A stretch of DNA of 64,000 bases, taken from contig CAMAUX010000017.1 in NCBI GenBank assembly GCA_945861435.1, positions 29,336 to 93,335 on the forward strand. Reading direction: 5' to 3'. The translations under genes and the position numbers were made by a program. The DNA is from Chthoniobacter flavus. GTDB lineage: Bacteria; Verrucomicrobiota; Verrucomicrobiia; Chthoniobacterales; Chthoniobacteraceae. Positions 19,524 through 27,275 of this stretch are shown here, piece after piece. Numbering within the stretch: the stretch's first letter is position 1; each line of letters opens with the position of its first letter. Below the pieces are notes generated by a model. That model saw only the letters and a list, made by a program, of their open reading frames with translations, ran no database searches and was not told where the DNA came from.

Positions 19524-19980
19524 CGAAGATCATTCCTGTCCATTGCGGAGGTCTTGATCGACCAACGGCCAATCGCATTGTCAGCAGGTGATGACCGCAG
19601 TCCGCAACGCGAGCGCAGGGAGCGACCGGATATCGTTTTCCACGCGGTGCGCCCCGGCATGGGGCGCGAAAACAACCACAATGACATGAAAGTTTCCAGA
19701 GCAGGGAGCGCCACGTGTCATAGCAACGCCCCATCCCATCAAACCGTGCAGTTGGTTTTTCGGCTCCTCGTTCAACTGGCTGAGTGAAAGCTCACATAGG
19801 AAAGTCTATGAAAGGGATCGATGAACAGCCCCCGCCCTCTCCAGGCTCCGGTCCGCTCTCCCTCCGTTCCCGGTGCACCCGACGAATAAGCAGCCAGATC
19901 TTGTTAAGATGGTTGGGCCGGACCGGGTGACATCGATTGACCCCATGAATGCGTTGAAGCAAGGCATCCGCTGAACCCGC
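19524..19980. other. Intergenic region carrying a dispersed repeat
   Basis: About 460 bp without a gene. Its left half carries one copy of an element of about 90 bp also found near 62.4 kb. The rest is unremarkable and includes the leader of the sialidase-like gene. Confidence 0.5.
19585..19673. repeat. Dispersed intergenic repeat, copy 1, with GC hairpin
   Basis: It aligns over about 90 bp with 62341-62430 in the same orientation. The shared 3' part reads CACGCG, two variable bases, GCGCCCCGG, three variable bases, GGGGCGCGA. A 7-bp stem (GCGCCCC/GGGGCGC, loop GGCAT) occupies 19649-19667. It behaves like a REP-type element. Confidence 0.65.
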
Positions 19981-21144
19981 ATGGAAGATTTGAGGATTGT
20001 GCTTCACCCACCTACACAGGCCCGTCGCTTGAAAACGAAAGCACTTGGGAGCGTCCTTCCTCTCATTTTTGCATGCGCCAGATTCACCGCTGGAGCGAGC
20101 CCGTTGATTGAGGTGAGTCCGGTTGTTGTTGCCGTGGAGCGAAAAGGGATCACCGGCGCGGGATGGGCGGTTCCGATGGGGGCACAGGAATCAGGGAGGA
20201 TTGCGCTGTGCTATCCAAACCATCCGGATGATTTCGGCGCTTCCGCTGGCACTGGCGCCGCTCTTTCCTTCGACAATGGGCGCACGTGGACAGCCGAGAG
20301 AGATGACTGGCCCCTGCCCGGAATGGCGGACCTATGGATTGACCGTCTTCGCGATGGGAGACTCGTTGCCCTGGGGATCCGCTGGCTTCCAGATCCGAAG
20401 CGGCGCGGGGAAATCACATCCGCTGAAGTACCCCGGAATCCTTGGAAGACCGCCTTTTCGGACGATGGCAAAAGCTGGAATGTCACGGAGTGTGCTGTGT
20501 CCTGTCCGCAAGAATACGGGGTCATCGCCCGACCGCTGCCCCGCATTTTCGAGGGCGCAGACGGCGCGCTTTACATGCCCGCCTACGCATGGGCGAAGAC
20601 CGGCAACCGGTCTCTTTTGCTGCGCTCCGCGGACCATGGCAGGAGTTGGTTTGTTCGGTCGGTCATCACCTCCGCCGCCGATATGGTGAAGGCTGGCGCA
20701 GTGGTGACAACGCCCTGGCTTGAGACGAGCGTTTCGCCGGCAGCCGATGGCTCGTGGGTTGCAGTGATCCGCACAGGAAGCAACGAGACCGCCAGCTTGG
20801 TGACTGCCCGATCTTCAGATGAAGGACTGACTTGGTCGTTGGCCGGAAAGGTTCTTGCAGGGCCGGCTCAAGAGCCAGTCACGGGAAAGTTACCGGGGTT
20901 GCTGCTCATGCCTGGCGGCCCTTTGGTTCTTCTGAGCGCGCACACGAAGCGCGGTTGCTTTTTGCACCTGTCAATCGACGGCACGGGCAGGGAATGGACC
21001 GAGGGTCAACTCGTGACGCGTATCACGGGAGGCAACACGTCGATGCTCCCCCTCGAAGGCGACCGTCTTCTGGTGTTCACTCCAGCGAATGGGCGCATCA
21101 ACTGCTGGGCTGTAAGGCTTCTTTCTGGCGGTCCGCGGCCCTGA
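19981..21144 (+). CDS. Sialidase-like BNR-repeat secreted protein
   Basis: 387 aa. A hydrophobic signal-like segment (GSVLPLIFACARFTAGASP) begins about 20 residues in, so the true start might be slightly internal. At least four Asp-box (BNR) motifs of the S-x-D-x-G-x-T/S-W type are visible: SFDNGRTW, SDDGKSW, SADHGRSW and SSDEGLTW, spaced along a six-bladed beta-propeller of the exo-alpha-sialidase superfamily. The sialidase catalytic Arg triad could not be verified by eye, and many PVC members of this family are not true sialidases, so the substrate is left open. It stands alone between the propeller dehydrogenase and a convergent DUF1501 gene. Confidence 0.82.
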   Translation: MEDLRIVLHPPTQARRLKTKALGSVLPLIFACARFTAGASPLIEVSPVVVAVERKGITGAGWAVPMGAQESGRIALCYPNHPDDFGASAGTGAALSFDNGRTWTAERDDWPLPGMADLWIDRLRDGRLVALGIRWLPDPKRRGEITSAEVPRNPWKTAFSDDGKSWNVTECAVSCPQEYGVIARPLPRIFEGADGALYMPAYAWAKTGNRSLLLRSADHGRSWFVRSVITSAADMVKAGAVVTTPWLETSVSPAADGSWVAVIRTGSNETASLVTARSSDEGLTWSLAGKVLAGPAQEPVTGKLPGLLLMPGGPLVLLSAHTKRGCFLHLSIDGTGREWTEGQLVTRITGGNTSMLPLEGDRLLVFTPANGRINCWAVRLLSGGPRP

Positions 21145-21176
21145 GGGCCTCACGGTCGCATTTGTGCGGCAAGGAC

Positions 21177-22454
21177 TCACGCAAACAACTCGACCACCGG
21201 CTTGCCCTTGTCCGCCACGGTGAAGGGCCGGCCGGAGGGGGAGTGTTCGATGTGCTGCAGGTCGATGCCCATGGCTTGCGCGATGGTCGCGTTGCAGTCC
21301 TGCATGGTGACAGGCTTCTCCGCGACACGTTCGCCGATCTCGTCGGACTTACCGTGGACGTAGCCCCCCTTCATACCCGCCCCAGCGAGCCACCAGGTGA
21401 AGACACCGGGATGATGTCCGCGGCCCGCGGTGACGCTGCTGATTTGCGGTGTGCGCCCAAACTCGGTGGCCATGACGACGAGCGTGCTGGCGAGCAGGCC
21501 CCGCTGGTGCAGGTCTTCGAGCAGGGCCGCCATCGTCTGGTCCGTGGTGGGCACCATGTTCTCCATCGATTTGATCTGATCGTTGTGCGTGTCCCAGTTG
21601 TGCGCGTCCTCGACTTCGATGAATCGCACGCCGCTTTCCACGAGCCGCCGCGCGAGGAGGCAGCCTTTGCCAAACGTGTGCGTGCCATAAGCCGCCTGCG
21701 TCTTTTTGTCCTCCCGCGAAATGTCGAACACCTTCAGGTCCTCGCTCTTCATCAGCGCGGCGGCGTCCCGCTGCACTTTCAAATAAGCGGCGGCATCGCG
21801 ATGCGGAGTCTGCTGCACGAACCGCCCGCCCACCGACTCCGCAAGAGCGATGCGCCGCGCGAAGTCCGACTCCGCGACCTTCGCAGGTAACGCGGAATTC
21901 TGCAGGCCCGCTCCAGGATCCATGATGGGCAGTGGCGCGAGGTGCGTGGGCATGTAGCCGCTGCGCGGATGCTGCGGACTGCCGTTGATAAGAATGTTTC
22001 CCGGCAGCACGGCATTTCCGGAACCGAGCAGTTTCACCGCCCACGCTCCGAGCGACGGATGCGTGATGGTCGGTGTCATGAAGTAATTCGTGTGCGCGAG
22101 ATAAGTGCCGCGATCATGGATGCCCTGCGTGGAACTCATCGAGCGCACGAGCGAGACGTGGTGCATCTGCTTCGCCATGCGCGGAAACCACTCTGAAACC
22201 TGCACGCCATCCGCGCTGGTCGCGATCGCCTGCACGCCCCCCATCTCGGGCTTTCCGGGCTTCGGATCGAAGGTGTCGATGTGCGAGATTCCGCCGCGCA
22301 TGTAGAGGAAGATCACGCTCTTCGCCTTGCCGCCGACTTTGCCCTCGGCCGCGTGCAGTCTGCCAGACCCAGGCAGCAAACTGACGCCGAAAACAGCCTT
22401 CGAAAAGCGCTCCAAGAACGCTCGCCGGCCGATGTCTTTGAGGATCGATTTCAT
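21177..22454 (-). CDS. DUF1501 family Tat-exported protein, sigma-factor operon member
   Basis: 425 aa with a twin-arginine-like signal (GRRAFLERFSKAVFGVSLLPG). It has the DUF1501 hallmarks: SVIFLYMRGGISHIDTFDPKPG, LLARRLVESGVRFIEVED, TLVVMATEFGRTPQ and GRGHHPGVFTWWLAGAG. It lies 19 bp downstream of the DUF1549/1553 gene and closes an operon headed by an ECF sigma factor. It is a different subfamily from the DUF1501 protein at 14.3 kb. An exported hydrolase-like role is inferred from the fold only. Confidence 0.92.
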   Translation of the reverse strand: MKSILKDIGRRAFLERFSKAVFGVSLLPGSGRLHAAEGKVGGKAKSVIFLYMRGGISHIDTFDPKPGKPEMGGVQAIATSADGVQVSEWFPRMAKQMHHVSLVRSMSSTQGIHDRGTYLAHTNYFMTPTITHPSLGAWAVKLLGSGNAVLPGNILINGSPQHPRSGYMPTHLAPLPIMDPGAGLQNSALPAKVAESDFARRIALAESVGGRFVQQTPHRDAAAYLKVQRDAAALMKSEDLKVFDISREDKKTQAAYGTHTFGKGCLLARRLVESGVRFIEVEDAHNWDTHNDQIKSMENMVPTTDQTMAALLEDLHQRGLLASTLVVMATEFGRTPQISSVTAGRGHHPGVFTWWLAGAGMKGGYVHGKSDEIGERVAEKPVTMQDCNATIAQAMGIDLQHIEHSPSGRPFTVADKGKPVVELFA

Positions 22455-22473
22455 GGGGTGATGGAAGGTGGGT

Positions 22474-24837
22474 TCACTGATTGAAAAGAAACTCCGGCGA
22501 GTTCAGCAGGGCCCAGAGGAGGTCTGGCTCGGGAGTCGCACTCCCTTTCGTCAACATCGCCGCCTCCGCGACTTCCTCCGCCGTCGCCGAGCGGACAAGG
22601 ATCGCCCGGTAAATGAGCTGCGTGCGCTGTTCGCCCGCCGCCTTGGTCTCGGAGAGCTCATGACGCAGAAACGAATCCTCCCCCAGCACGTGGGCTGTCA
22701 GCTCGCCGTTCATCAGCGCGAGCGAGTGCGTGGTGTTCGGGTCCCGGTTGAACGCGTCGATCTCACGCCGATCCGACTGGCCGAACTGACGCAGAAAATG
22801 CCCCTGCGGCAATGGCAGCGGCGTCTCCGATGCGCGAATGAAAGTGCGCGGCAGTGATTTCCAGCGCGGATCGGTTTCCTTGGTCTCGGCATCCCCATCG
22901 GCTTGCAGATCCATCCCCTTCATGTCGGAGCCGGGGATTTCCTTGTTCTGCTTCGCATGCAACGCCAGCAGCCGCTTCACCTCTTTTTCGTCGCCTCCAG
23001 CCTTGGCCGCGGCCAGTTCCTTTTGCTGCTCCGCACGGCGCAGACTGAGTTCCCGCCCCCGGGTGTGTTCGGCAAGGTCGATGCGAGCCTGCGCGATGAT
23101 TTCGTCCGCAGTCATCACTGTGAGCTTCTTCAGGCGCTTTGGATCCAGCTTGCCTCCATAACGAAATCCGGACTTTCGTTCATCAACGTCCTTTGCGAGC
23201 AGGACGAGATGGGAATCCCAGATCTGCTCCGCCGACAGGCGCCGCAGTTGCGGCCCGCGCAGCGCAAATGCCGCTGCAGGCTCGGGTGTCGCGCGCACGG
23301 ACTCGCTCTGATACAGGCGCGTGTGCAGCAGCACCGCCATGAAAGAGCGCTCATCAAAACGCAGCCGGATCATCATCTGCGTGAGGAAGTCCATGAGCTC
23401 CGCGTGCTCCGGATTGGGCAGCGCCGAGAGACTGTCCACGGGCTCGATCAATCCCATGCCCATGACGCGCTTCCACAAACGGTTCGCGATGGTCGTAGCG
23501 AACCGGGGATTGCGGGGTGAGGTCATCCATTCCGCGAACGCCTTGCGGCGATTGTCGTCGTGCATGCTGGCCTCGTCGCCAAAGAGTGTGCGCGGCTCCA
23601 CTGATTCACCGCGGAGCGCCGGATCGTAGGCGTAGGTCTCGGGAAACTTCAGTTGCTTGTCCGTGTCTACTGTCACCCGCTTCAAGGGAGCAATCGTCCC
23701 ACTCACGCTATCGGCCAGTGCCTTGTCTTTTGGCATCGCGGCCATCTTCTCCTGGATCTCGGAATACTGCCTCACGTTGTAAGGCGAATACCCGCCGGGG
23801 TTGCCCAGATTGCTCACGCCAAAGGTGAACGCCACCATCTGGTAGAAATCCTTCTGCGTGATAGGCTCCAGTGGATGATCGTGGCACTGCGCGCACTCGA
23901 TCCGCGTGCCCAGAAAAACCCGCGTCATGTTCGACATGTGATCCAGCGGCATCCCGAGATCGCGCACATAAAAACCGACCGCGCCGTTTTCCCACAGGCG
24001 GCCGCTTGCGGTGACCAACTGCCGCACAAACTCATCATAGGGCATGTGCGAGCGAATCGCGTCTTTCACCCAGTCGTCGTAGAGTTTGCCCGGCTGGCCG
24101 GGGGCAAGTCCGCGCGAGTTGAGGCGGAGCAGGTCGGCCTTCCAGTTGAACATGTGGCTCACGTAACCCTCGCTGCCCAGCAGTTCATCGATCAGCTTCC
24201 CGCGCTTATCCGCGGCTTTGCTATCAAGGAAGCGCGCGCTCTCTTCCAAGCTCGGGATGCGGCCCACGACATCGAGATACACGCGGCGCAGAAATGTCTC
24301 ATCGCTCGCCGGCGCGTTCAGCTTCGTGCCTTTGGCCACGTGAGATTGATCCACCCGCTTCTGAACTTCCGCGCTCAACTGGCGCACATCCGCGCCGGCA
24401 AGCGACGCATCGGTCGCCGGCAAAGTCCCCCCGCGATGGTCGAATTGAACCCACGATCCCAGCTTCGCCCCATCCGCGATCCATTGCCGCAGCATCGCGC
24501 GCTCCGCGTCATTCAAAGGCTGCGCACCGCCTTTCAGCGGCGGCATCGTGTCCTCGTCGGTATGCGGCAGCGACACCCGCTTCAGCAACTCGCTCTCGTC
24601 CGGCTTCCCCGGAACGATCACTTCGCCGACGCGGATCCCTTCCGCTGTATCAAGCCGCAGCCTGCCCTTCGGCTTCGCCTGCTTCTCGCTGTGGCAGCCA
24701 AAGCAGTGGTGGTAGAGCACCGGTAGAATGTCTTTGTCGAAACTCGGGGAATCCGCCGCCACGAGAAGCTGCGCAGCATTGGTCAGCAGCGCGACGACGA
24801 CGCCGAGACGTGCGGCGGATGGAGGCCTTGCGATCAT
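22474..24837 (-). CDS. PSD1-type cytochrome c/DUF1549/DUF1553 protein, sigma-factor operon member
   Basis: 787 aa. The signal peptide is followed by the heme motif C45-F-G-C48-H49 and a Pro/Lys-rich cytochrome core. DUF1549 spans roughly 160-370 (FLRRVYLDVVGRIPSLEESARFL, MPYDEFVRQLV, CAQCHDHPLEPITQ, a second CxxCH). DUF1553 follows (NPRFATTIANRLWKRVMGMGL, RLRFDERSFMAVLLHTRLYQ). A Lys/Glu-rich coiled stretch lies between about 560 and 650. It is followed by DUF1501 and preceded, 44 bp away, by the membrane-anchored regulator, so expression is probably under the local sigma factor. Confidence 0.92.
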   Translation of the reverse strand: MIARPPSAARLGVVVALLTNAAQLLVAADSPSFDKDILPVLYHHCFGCHSEKQAKPKGRLRLDTAEGIRVGEVIVPGKPDESELLKRVSLPHTDEDTMPPLKGGAQPLNDAERAMLRQWIADGAKLGSWVQFDHRGGTLPATDASLAGADVRQLSAEVQKRVDQSHVAKGTKLNAPASDETFLRRVYLDVVGRIPSLEESARFLDSKAADKRGKLIDELLGSEGYVSHMFNWKADLLRLNSRGLAPGQPGKLYDDWVKDAIRSHMPYDEFVRQLVTASGRLWENGAVGFYVRDLGMPLDHMSNMTRVFLGTRIECAQCHDHPLEPITQKDFYQMVAFTFGVSNLGNPGGYSPYNVRQYSEIQEKMAAMPKDKALADSVSGTIAPLKRVTVDTDKQLKFPETYAYDPALRGESVEPRTLFGDEASMHDDNRRKAFAEWMTSPRNPRFATTIANRLWKRVMGMGLIEPVDSLSALPNPEHAELMDFLTQMMIRLRFDERSFMAVLLHTRLYQSESVRATPEPAAAFALRGPQLRRLSAEQIWDSHLVLLAKDVDERKSGFRYGGKLDPKRLKKLTVMTADEIIAQARIDLAEHTRGRELSLRRAEQQKELAAAKAGGDEKEVKRLLALHAKQNKEIPGSDMKGMDLQADGDAETKETDPRWKSLPRTFIRASETPLPLPQGHFLRQFGQSDRREIDAFNRDPNTTHSLALMNGELTAHVLGEDSFLRHELSETKAAGEQRTQLIYRAILVRSATAEEVAEAAMLTKGSATPEPDLLWALLNSPEFLFNQ

Positions 24838-24880
24838 GCAGTAATCTGGGGTTTCATATTCTGCCCAAAGGTTCCTTTGT

Positions 24881-25840
24881 TCACGGTGCAGAAATCTCGG
24901 GCCGCCGTGCGATCACGAGCTGCACCTTGTCCGCAAAGTGTCCCACGAAACTATCCCGGCGCTTGTCCGGCAACTTCGTATCATTCGACATCCCGAGGCG
25001 GATCATTAGGTAATCCGTATCCGAAGGCAGCCGCAGTTCATTGCGCACTTTCTGCCAGGTGGCCGGATCCCGATCCATCAACACCTTGCTGCTGCGTGAG
25101 AAAGCGAGCGATTCCGTCGAGAGCACATTGTCCACCTTCACCGTCCCATCGGTCACAACACTCCCATCCAGCGCGAAGATCGTCAGCGTGGCACTAAAGC
25201 TCTCATCCGCGGGAAACGACACTGCATTGAAAAGAGCCGTCAACTGCACCACCGCGCCGCCGTCCGCGAACTCACTGCGAATCGGCCGCAGATCCACCAA
25301 GTGGAAAACATCGCTGCTGTGGCTCAAGGGAATGCTTTTCCCCTCAGAGTCGCCCCGGAGAAACCGCAGCATTTTCCCCCCGTCCGCGGGCTGGATTCCC
25401 TGCTGCTCGCCCACGATCTCACTGTAGTCTCCGCTCCACCTACCCGCCTCGGTTGGCACACCAACCACCAAGGGTGCAGGCCCTGACTCAAAGCCTTCCT
25501 GCAAGAGCGTGATCGCCTTCGCCAGTGAAGGCGCGACATACGCCCACGCCACCGATACGCAGAACAAACCGAGCACCAACGCCGCCGCGGCCGCGCTGAG
25601 AGGACGCCACGAAAGCCAGCCCAGCCACGGCGGCCACATCCGACCCGTCTTGCGCACCGCCTCGGAATGGATCTGTGCGTACTCGCGTGCCGCGACACCT
25701 TGCGTGAGGATTTCCGCGAGCAGGTCGCACGCCTCCGCGTCATGCTCCAGTTGCGCCGAGAGCTCTCGCACTTCCTGCGGGGTGCAATCGCCCGCCACAT
25801 AACGGGTGAGCATTTCGCTCAGATGAGTTTCGTCGGTCAT
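24881..25840 (-). CDS. Single-pass membrane protein, putative anti-sigma factor
   Basis: 319 aa from the ATG at 25840, which overlaps the sigma factor stop as ATGA. The N-terminal 70 residues resemble anti-sigma cytoplasmic domains of the FecR-associated type (MLTRYVAGDCTPQEVRELSAQLE). A single transmembrane helix sits at about 78-100, and a roughly 220-residue extracytoplasmic domain follows, predicted beta-rich (lectin-like sandwich). No zinc-binding HxxxCxxC motif is visible. Function as the cognate anti-sigma factor is inferred from position and topology. Confidence 0.75.
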   Translation of the reverse strand: MTDETHLSEMLTRYVAGDCTPQEVRELSAQLEHDAEACDLLAEILTQGVAAREYAQIHSEAVRKTGRMWPPWLGWLSWRPLSAAAAALVLGLFCVSVAWAYVAPSLAKAITLLQEGFESGPAPLVVGVPTEAGRWSGDYSEIVGEQQGIQPADGGKMLRFLRGDSEGKSIPLSHSSDVFHLVDLRPIRSEFADGGAVVQLTALFNAVSFPADESFSATLTIFALDGSVVTDGTVKVDNVLSTESLAFSRSSKVLMDRDPATWQKVRNELRLPSDTDYLMIRLGMSNDTKLPDKRRDSFVGHFADKVQLVIARRPEISAP

Positions 25841-26361
25841 GGCCATGCAATCTCCTGCGCGGCGAGCCGCCGGTTGATGCACTGACGCAGCGCCTGATGC
25901 AGTCGTGACAGTGCCTTGTAAATCGCAGCTTCATTGCGGCGCAGCAGCCGCGAAAGCTCCGCCCCCTTCCGCCCCTCATCATAGCGCATCCGCAGCAGGA
26001 GCCGGGATTCAACCGTCAGCCCTTCCAAACACACCCGCATCGCCTCCGCCCGCTGCCCGTGCGAGTCGGCGATGTCCTCCAGGCGTGCATCCAGAGCGTC
26101 CAGCGCCAGCTCGCTCAAAATCTCATCGAGCCGTCCTGCGCGCCGCACTTGATCAATGCCCAGATTACGCGCCGTCACACGCGCCCAAGCCAGCACTCCG
26201 CCTTCGTCCGAAAAACTCTCACGCAGCCGCAACGCCCGCACGAGAACCTCCTGAAAAACATCCTCGGCCGCGTGCGCATCACGCACCACCGCGAATGCCC
26301 CTGCCACTAATCGCGGCCTGGCATCGAGGAGGGTTTTAACGAGCAGTTCTTCGGTCATCAT
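25837..26361 (-). CDS. ECF RNA polymerase sigma factor, Rhodopirellula/Verrucomicrobium type
   Basis: 174 aa. Sigma region 2 is at about 15-85 (VVRDAHAAEDVFQEVLVRAL, ARVTARNLGIDQVRR) and region 4 at about 110-165 (LTVESRLLLRMRYDEGRKGAELSRLL, then the helix-turn-helix RNEAAIYKALSRLHQALRQC). The C-terminal CINRR is characteristic of the PVC-specific ECF family. It heads an operon with a putative anti-sigma factor, a DUF1549/1553 cytochrome and a DUF1501 protein, and probably controls that operon. Confidence 0.9.
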   Translation of the reverse strand: MMTEELLVKTLLDARPRLVAGAFAVVRDAHAAEDVFQEVLVRALRLRESFSDEGGVLAWARVTARNLGIDQVRRAGRLDEILSELALDALDARLEDIADSHGQRAEAMRVCLEGLTVESRLLLRMRYDEGRKGAELSRLLRRNEAAIYKALSRLHQALRQCINRRLAAQEIAWP

Positions 26362-26457
26362 GAGAGGGACGAATAACCCGCGAAAGTCTGACTAACAAAA
26401 TTGAGAGAGGAAGACACTCGCCTTCCTCCCGCCTTATTCCTGGCAGCTTCCCTCCTA

Positions 26458-26700
26458 TTACCGGCTTCTCCCGCGTGCGATGTCCGCCTTCAGCACAGCG
26501 AGGAGCTCCTTCGCTTTGCCGGGCTCTTCGGTGAAGGGATTCGTGGCCTCACCGGGATCGGCGCGGAGATTGTAGAGTGGGAACTTCGCGTTGGGCCCCC
26601 TGCCACTGGTCGCGAGGATCTTGATCTGGTGTGAAGATGCCGTCCTGCACTTCATAGACTCCCGATGGAAGGGTGAGATCCCGATCACCTTCGCGGCTGG
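26458..26700 (-). pseudogene. Sulfatase C-terminal fragment, frameshifted
   Basis: The minus-strand frame ending at the TAA at 26458 encodes FPLYNLRADPGEATNPF followed by KELLAVLKADIARGRSR, the classic C-terminus of bacterial sulfatases. Just upstream, the adjoining frame reads GDRDLTLPSGVYEVQDG, which also resembles a sulfatase C-terminal beta-sheet segment but is shifted by one base. Nothing upstream of about 26700 continues the protein, and the catalytic CxPxR region is absent. It is a remnant of a gene lost to deletion and frameshift. Confidence 0.6.
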
Positions 26701-26759
26701 CGAGACAGGGCCTCACAGAACAGGCAGAGGTGGCACTGAACCTAAAAACGTGAATCGAC

Positions 26760-26857
26760 GGCCCACGGAATCCACGGACCGCACGGAAGGAATTGAAGGG
26801 AATGAGGAGGCTGAGAGTCTGTTGCGTGGTCCGTGCGTTCAGTGCGTTCCGTGGGCC
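26760..26857. repeat. Imperfect 28-bp inverted repeat
   Basis: Arms at 26760-26787 and 26830-26857 match at about 24 of 28 positions when one is reverse-complemented, with the outer 11 bp (GGCCCACGGAA) perfect. The arms are built from repeated CACGGA words. The 42-nt loop is unremarkable. It could form a long hairpin if transcribed. Confidence 0.6.
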
Positions 26858-27275
26858 ATTGGGAACTCTCCGGGTTCAGGCGACTGCTGAGTCCTCTCAG
26901 TGCCTGGGTAATTGAGGGTAACAGCCATGTCGTTACCGACTTTAAAGATCGCTCAAAGAGACGCACCCAACATGTGAGACGGAAACGGGGTGATTTTAAG
27001 CTGCAAATTCCGGTTCCACAGAAACTCCCATCAGATCCGACAAGTTTTCATCGCCGCATTGAGGTTTAATTGAGAGTGAAGGGCATCGAGTGAACCTCGG
27101 TGATCCTCCCGACCCATAATCAGGCACCTCCCAATGCCCTTAACTCAGTGCCATTCGGGACAGGCACGCCTTCAGCCGGCCCGGCCGAGGTGCCCGCGGC
27201 GGCGTACGGCCGGTGGCTCTGAGGGGCCGCACGAGGCAGTTGATCAAAGACCCAGACAGCCGCGGCGCTGCACGG

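Larger units (their letters stand above)
26362..27275. other. Decayed intergenic region
   Basis: About 900 bp without an intact gene. It contains a sulfatase C-terminal remnant (26458-26700), a long imperfect inverted repeat (26760-26857) and, from about 26920 to 27130, a stretch visibly richer in A/T than its surroundings. This looks like a graveyard of rearranged DNA between two operons. Confidence 0.6.

Noticed and set aside
19792..20007. A 71-codon minus-strand open frame before the sialidase gene
   Set aside because: No recognisable domain, no ribosome binding site and no coding-like bias.
26401..26890. Short plus-strand open frames in the decayed region
   Set aside because: They are antisense to the sulfatase remnant or translations of the CACGGA repeat.
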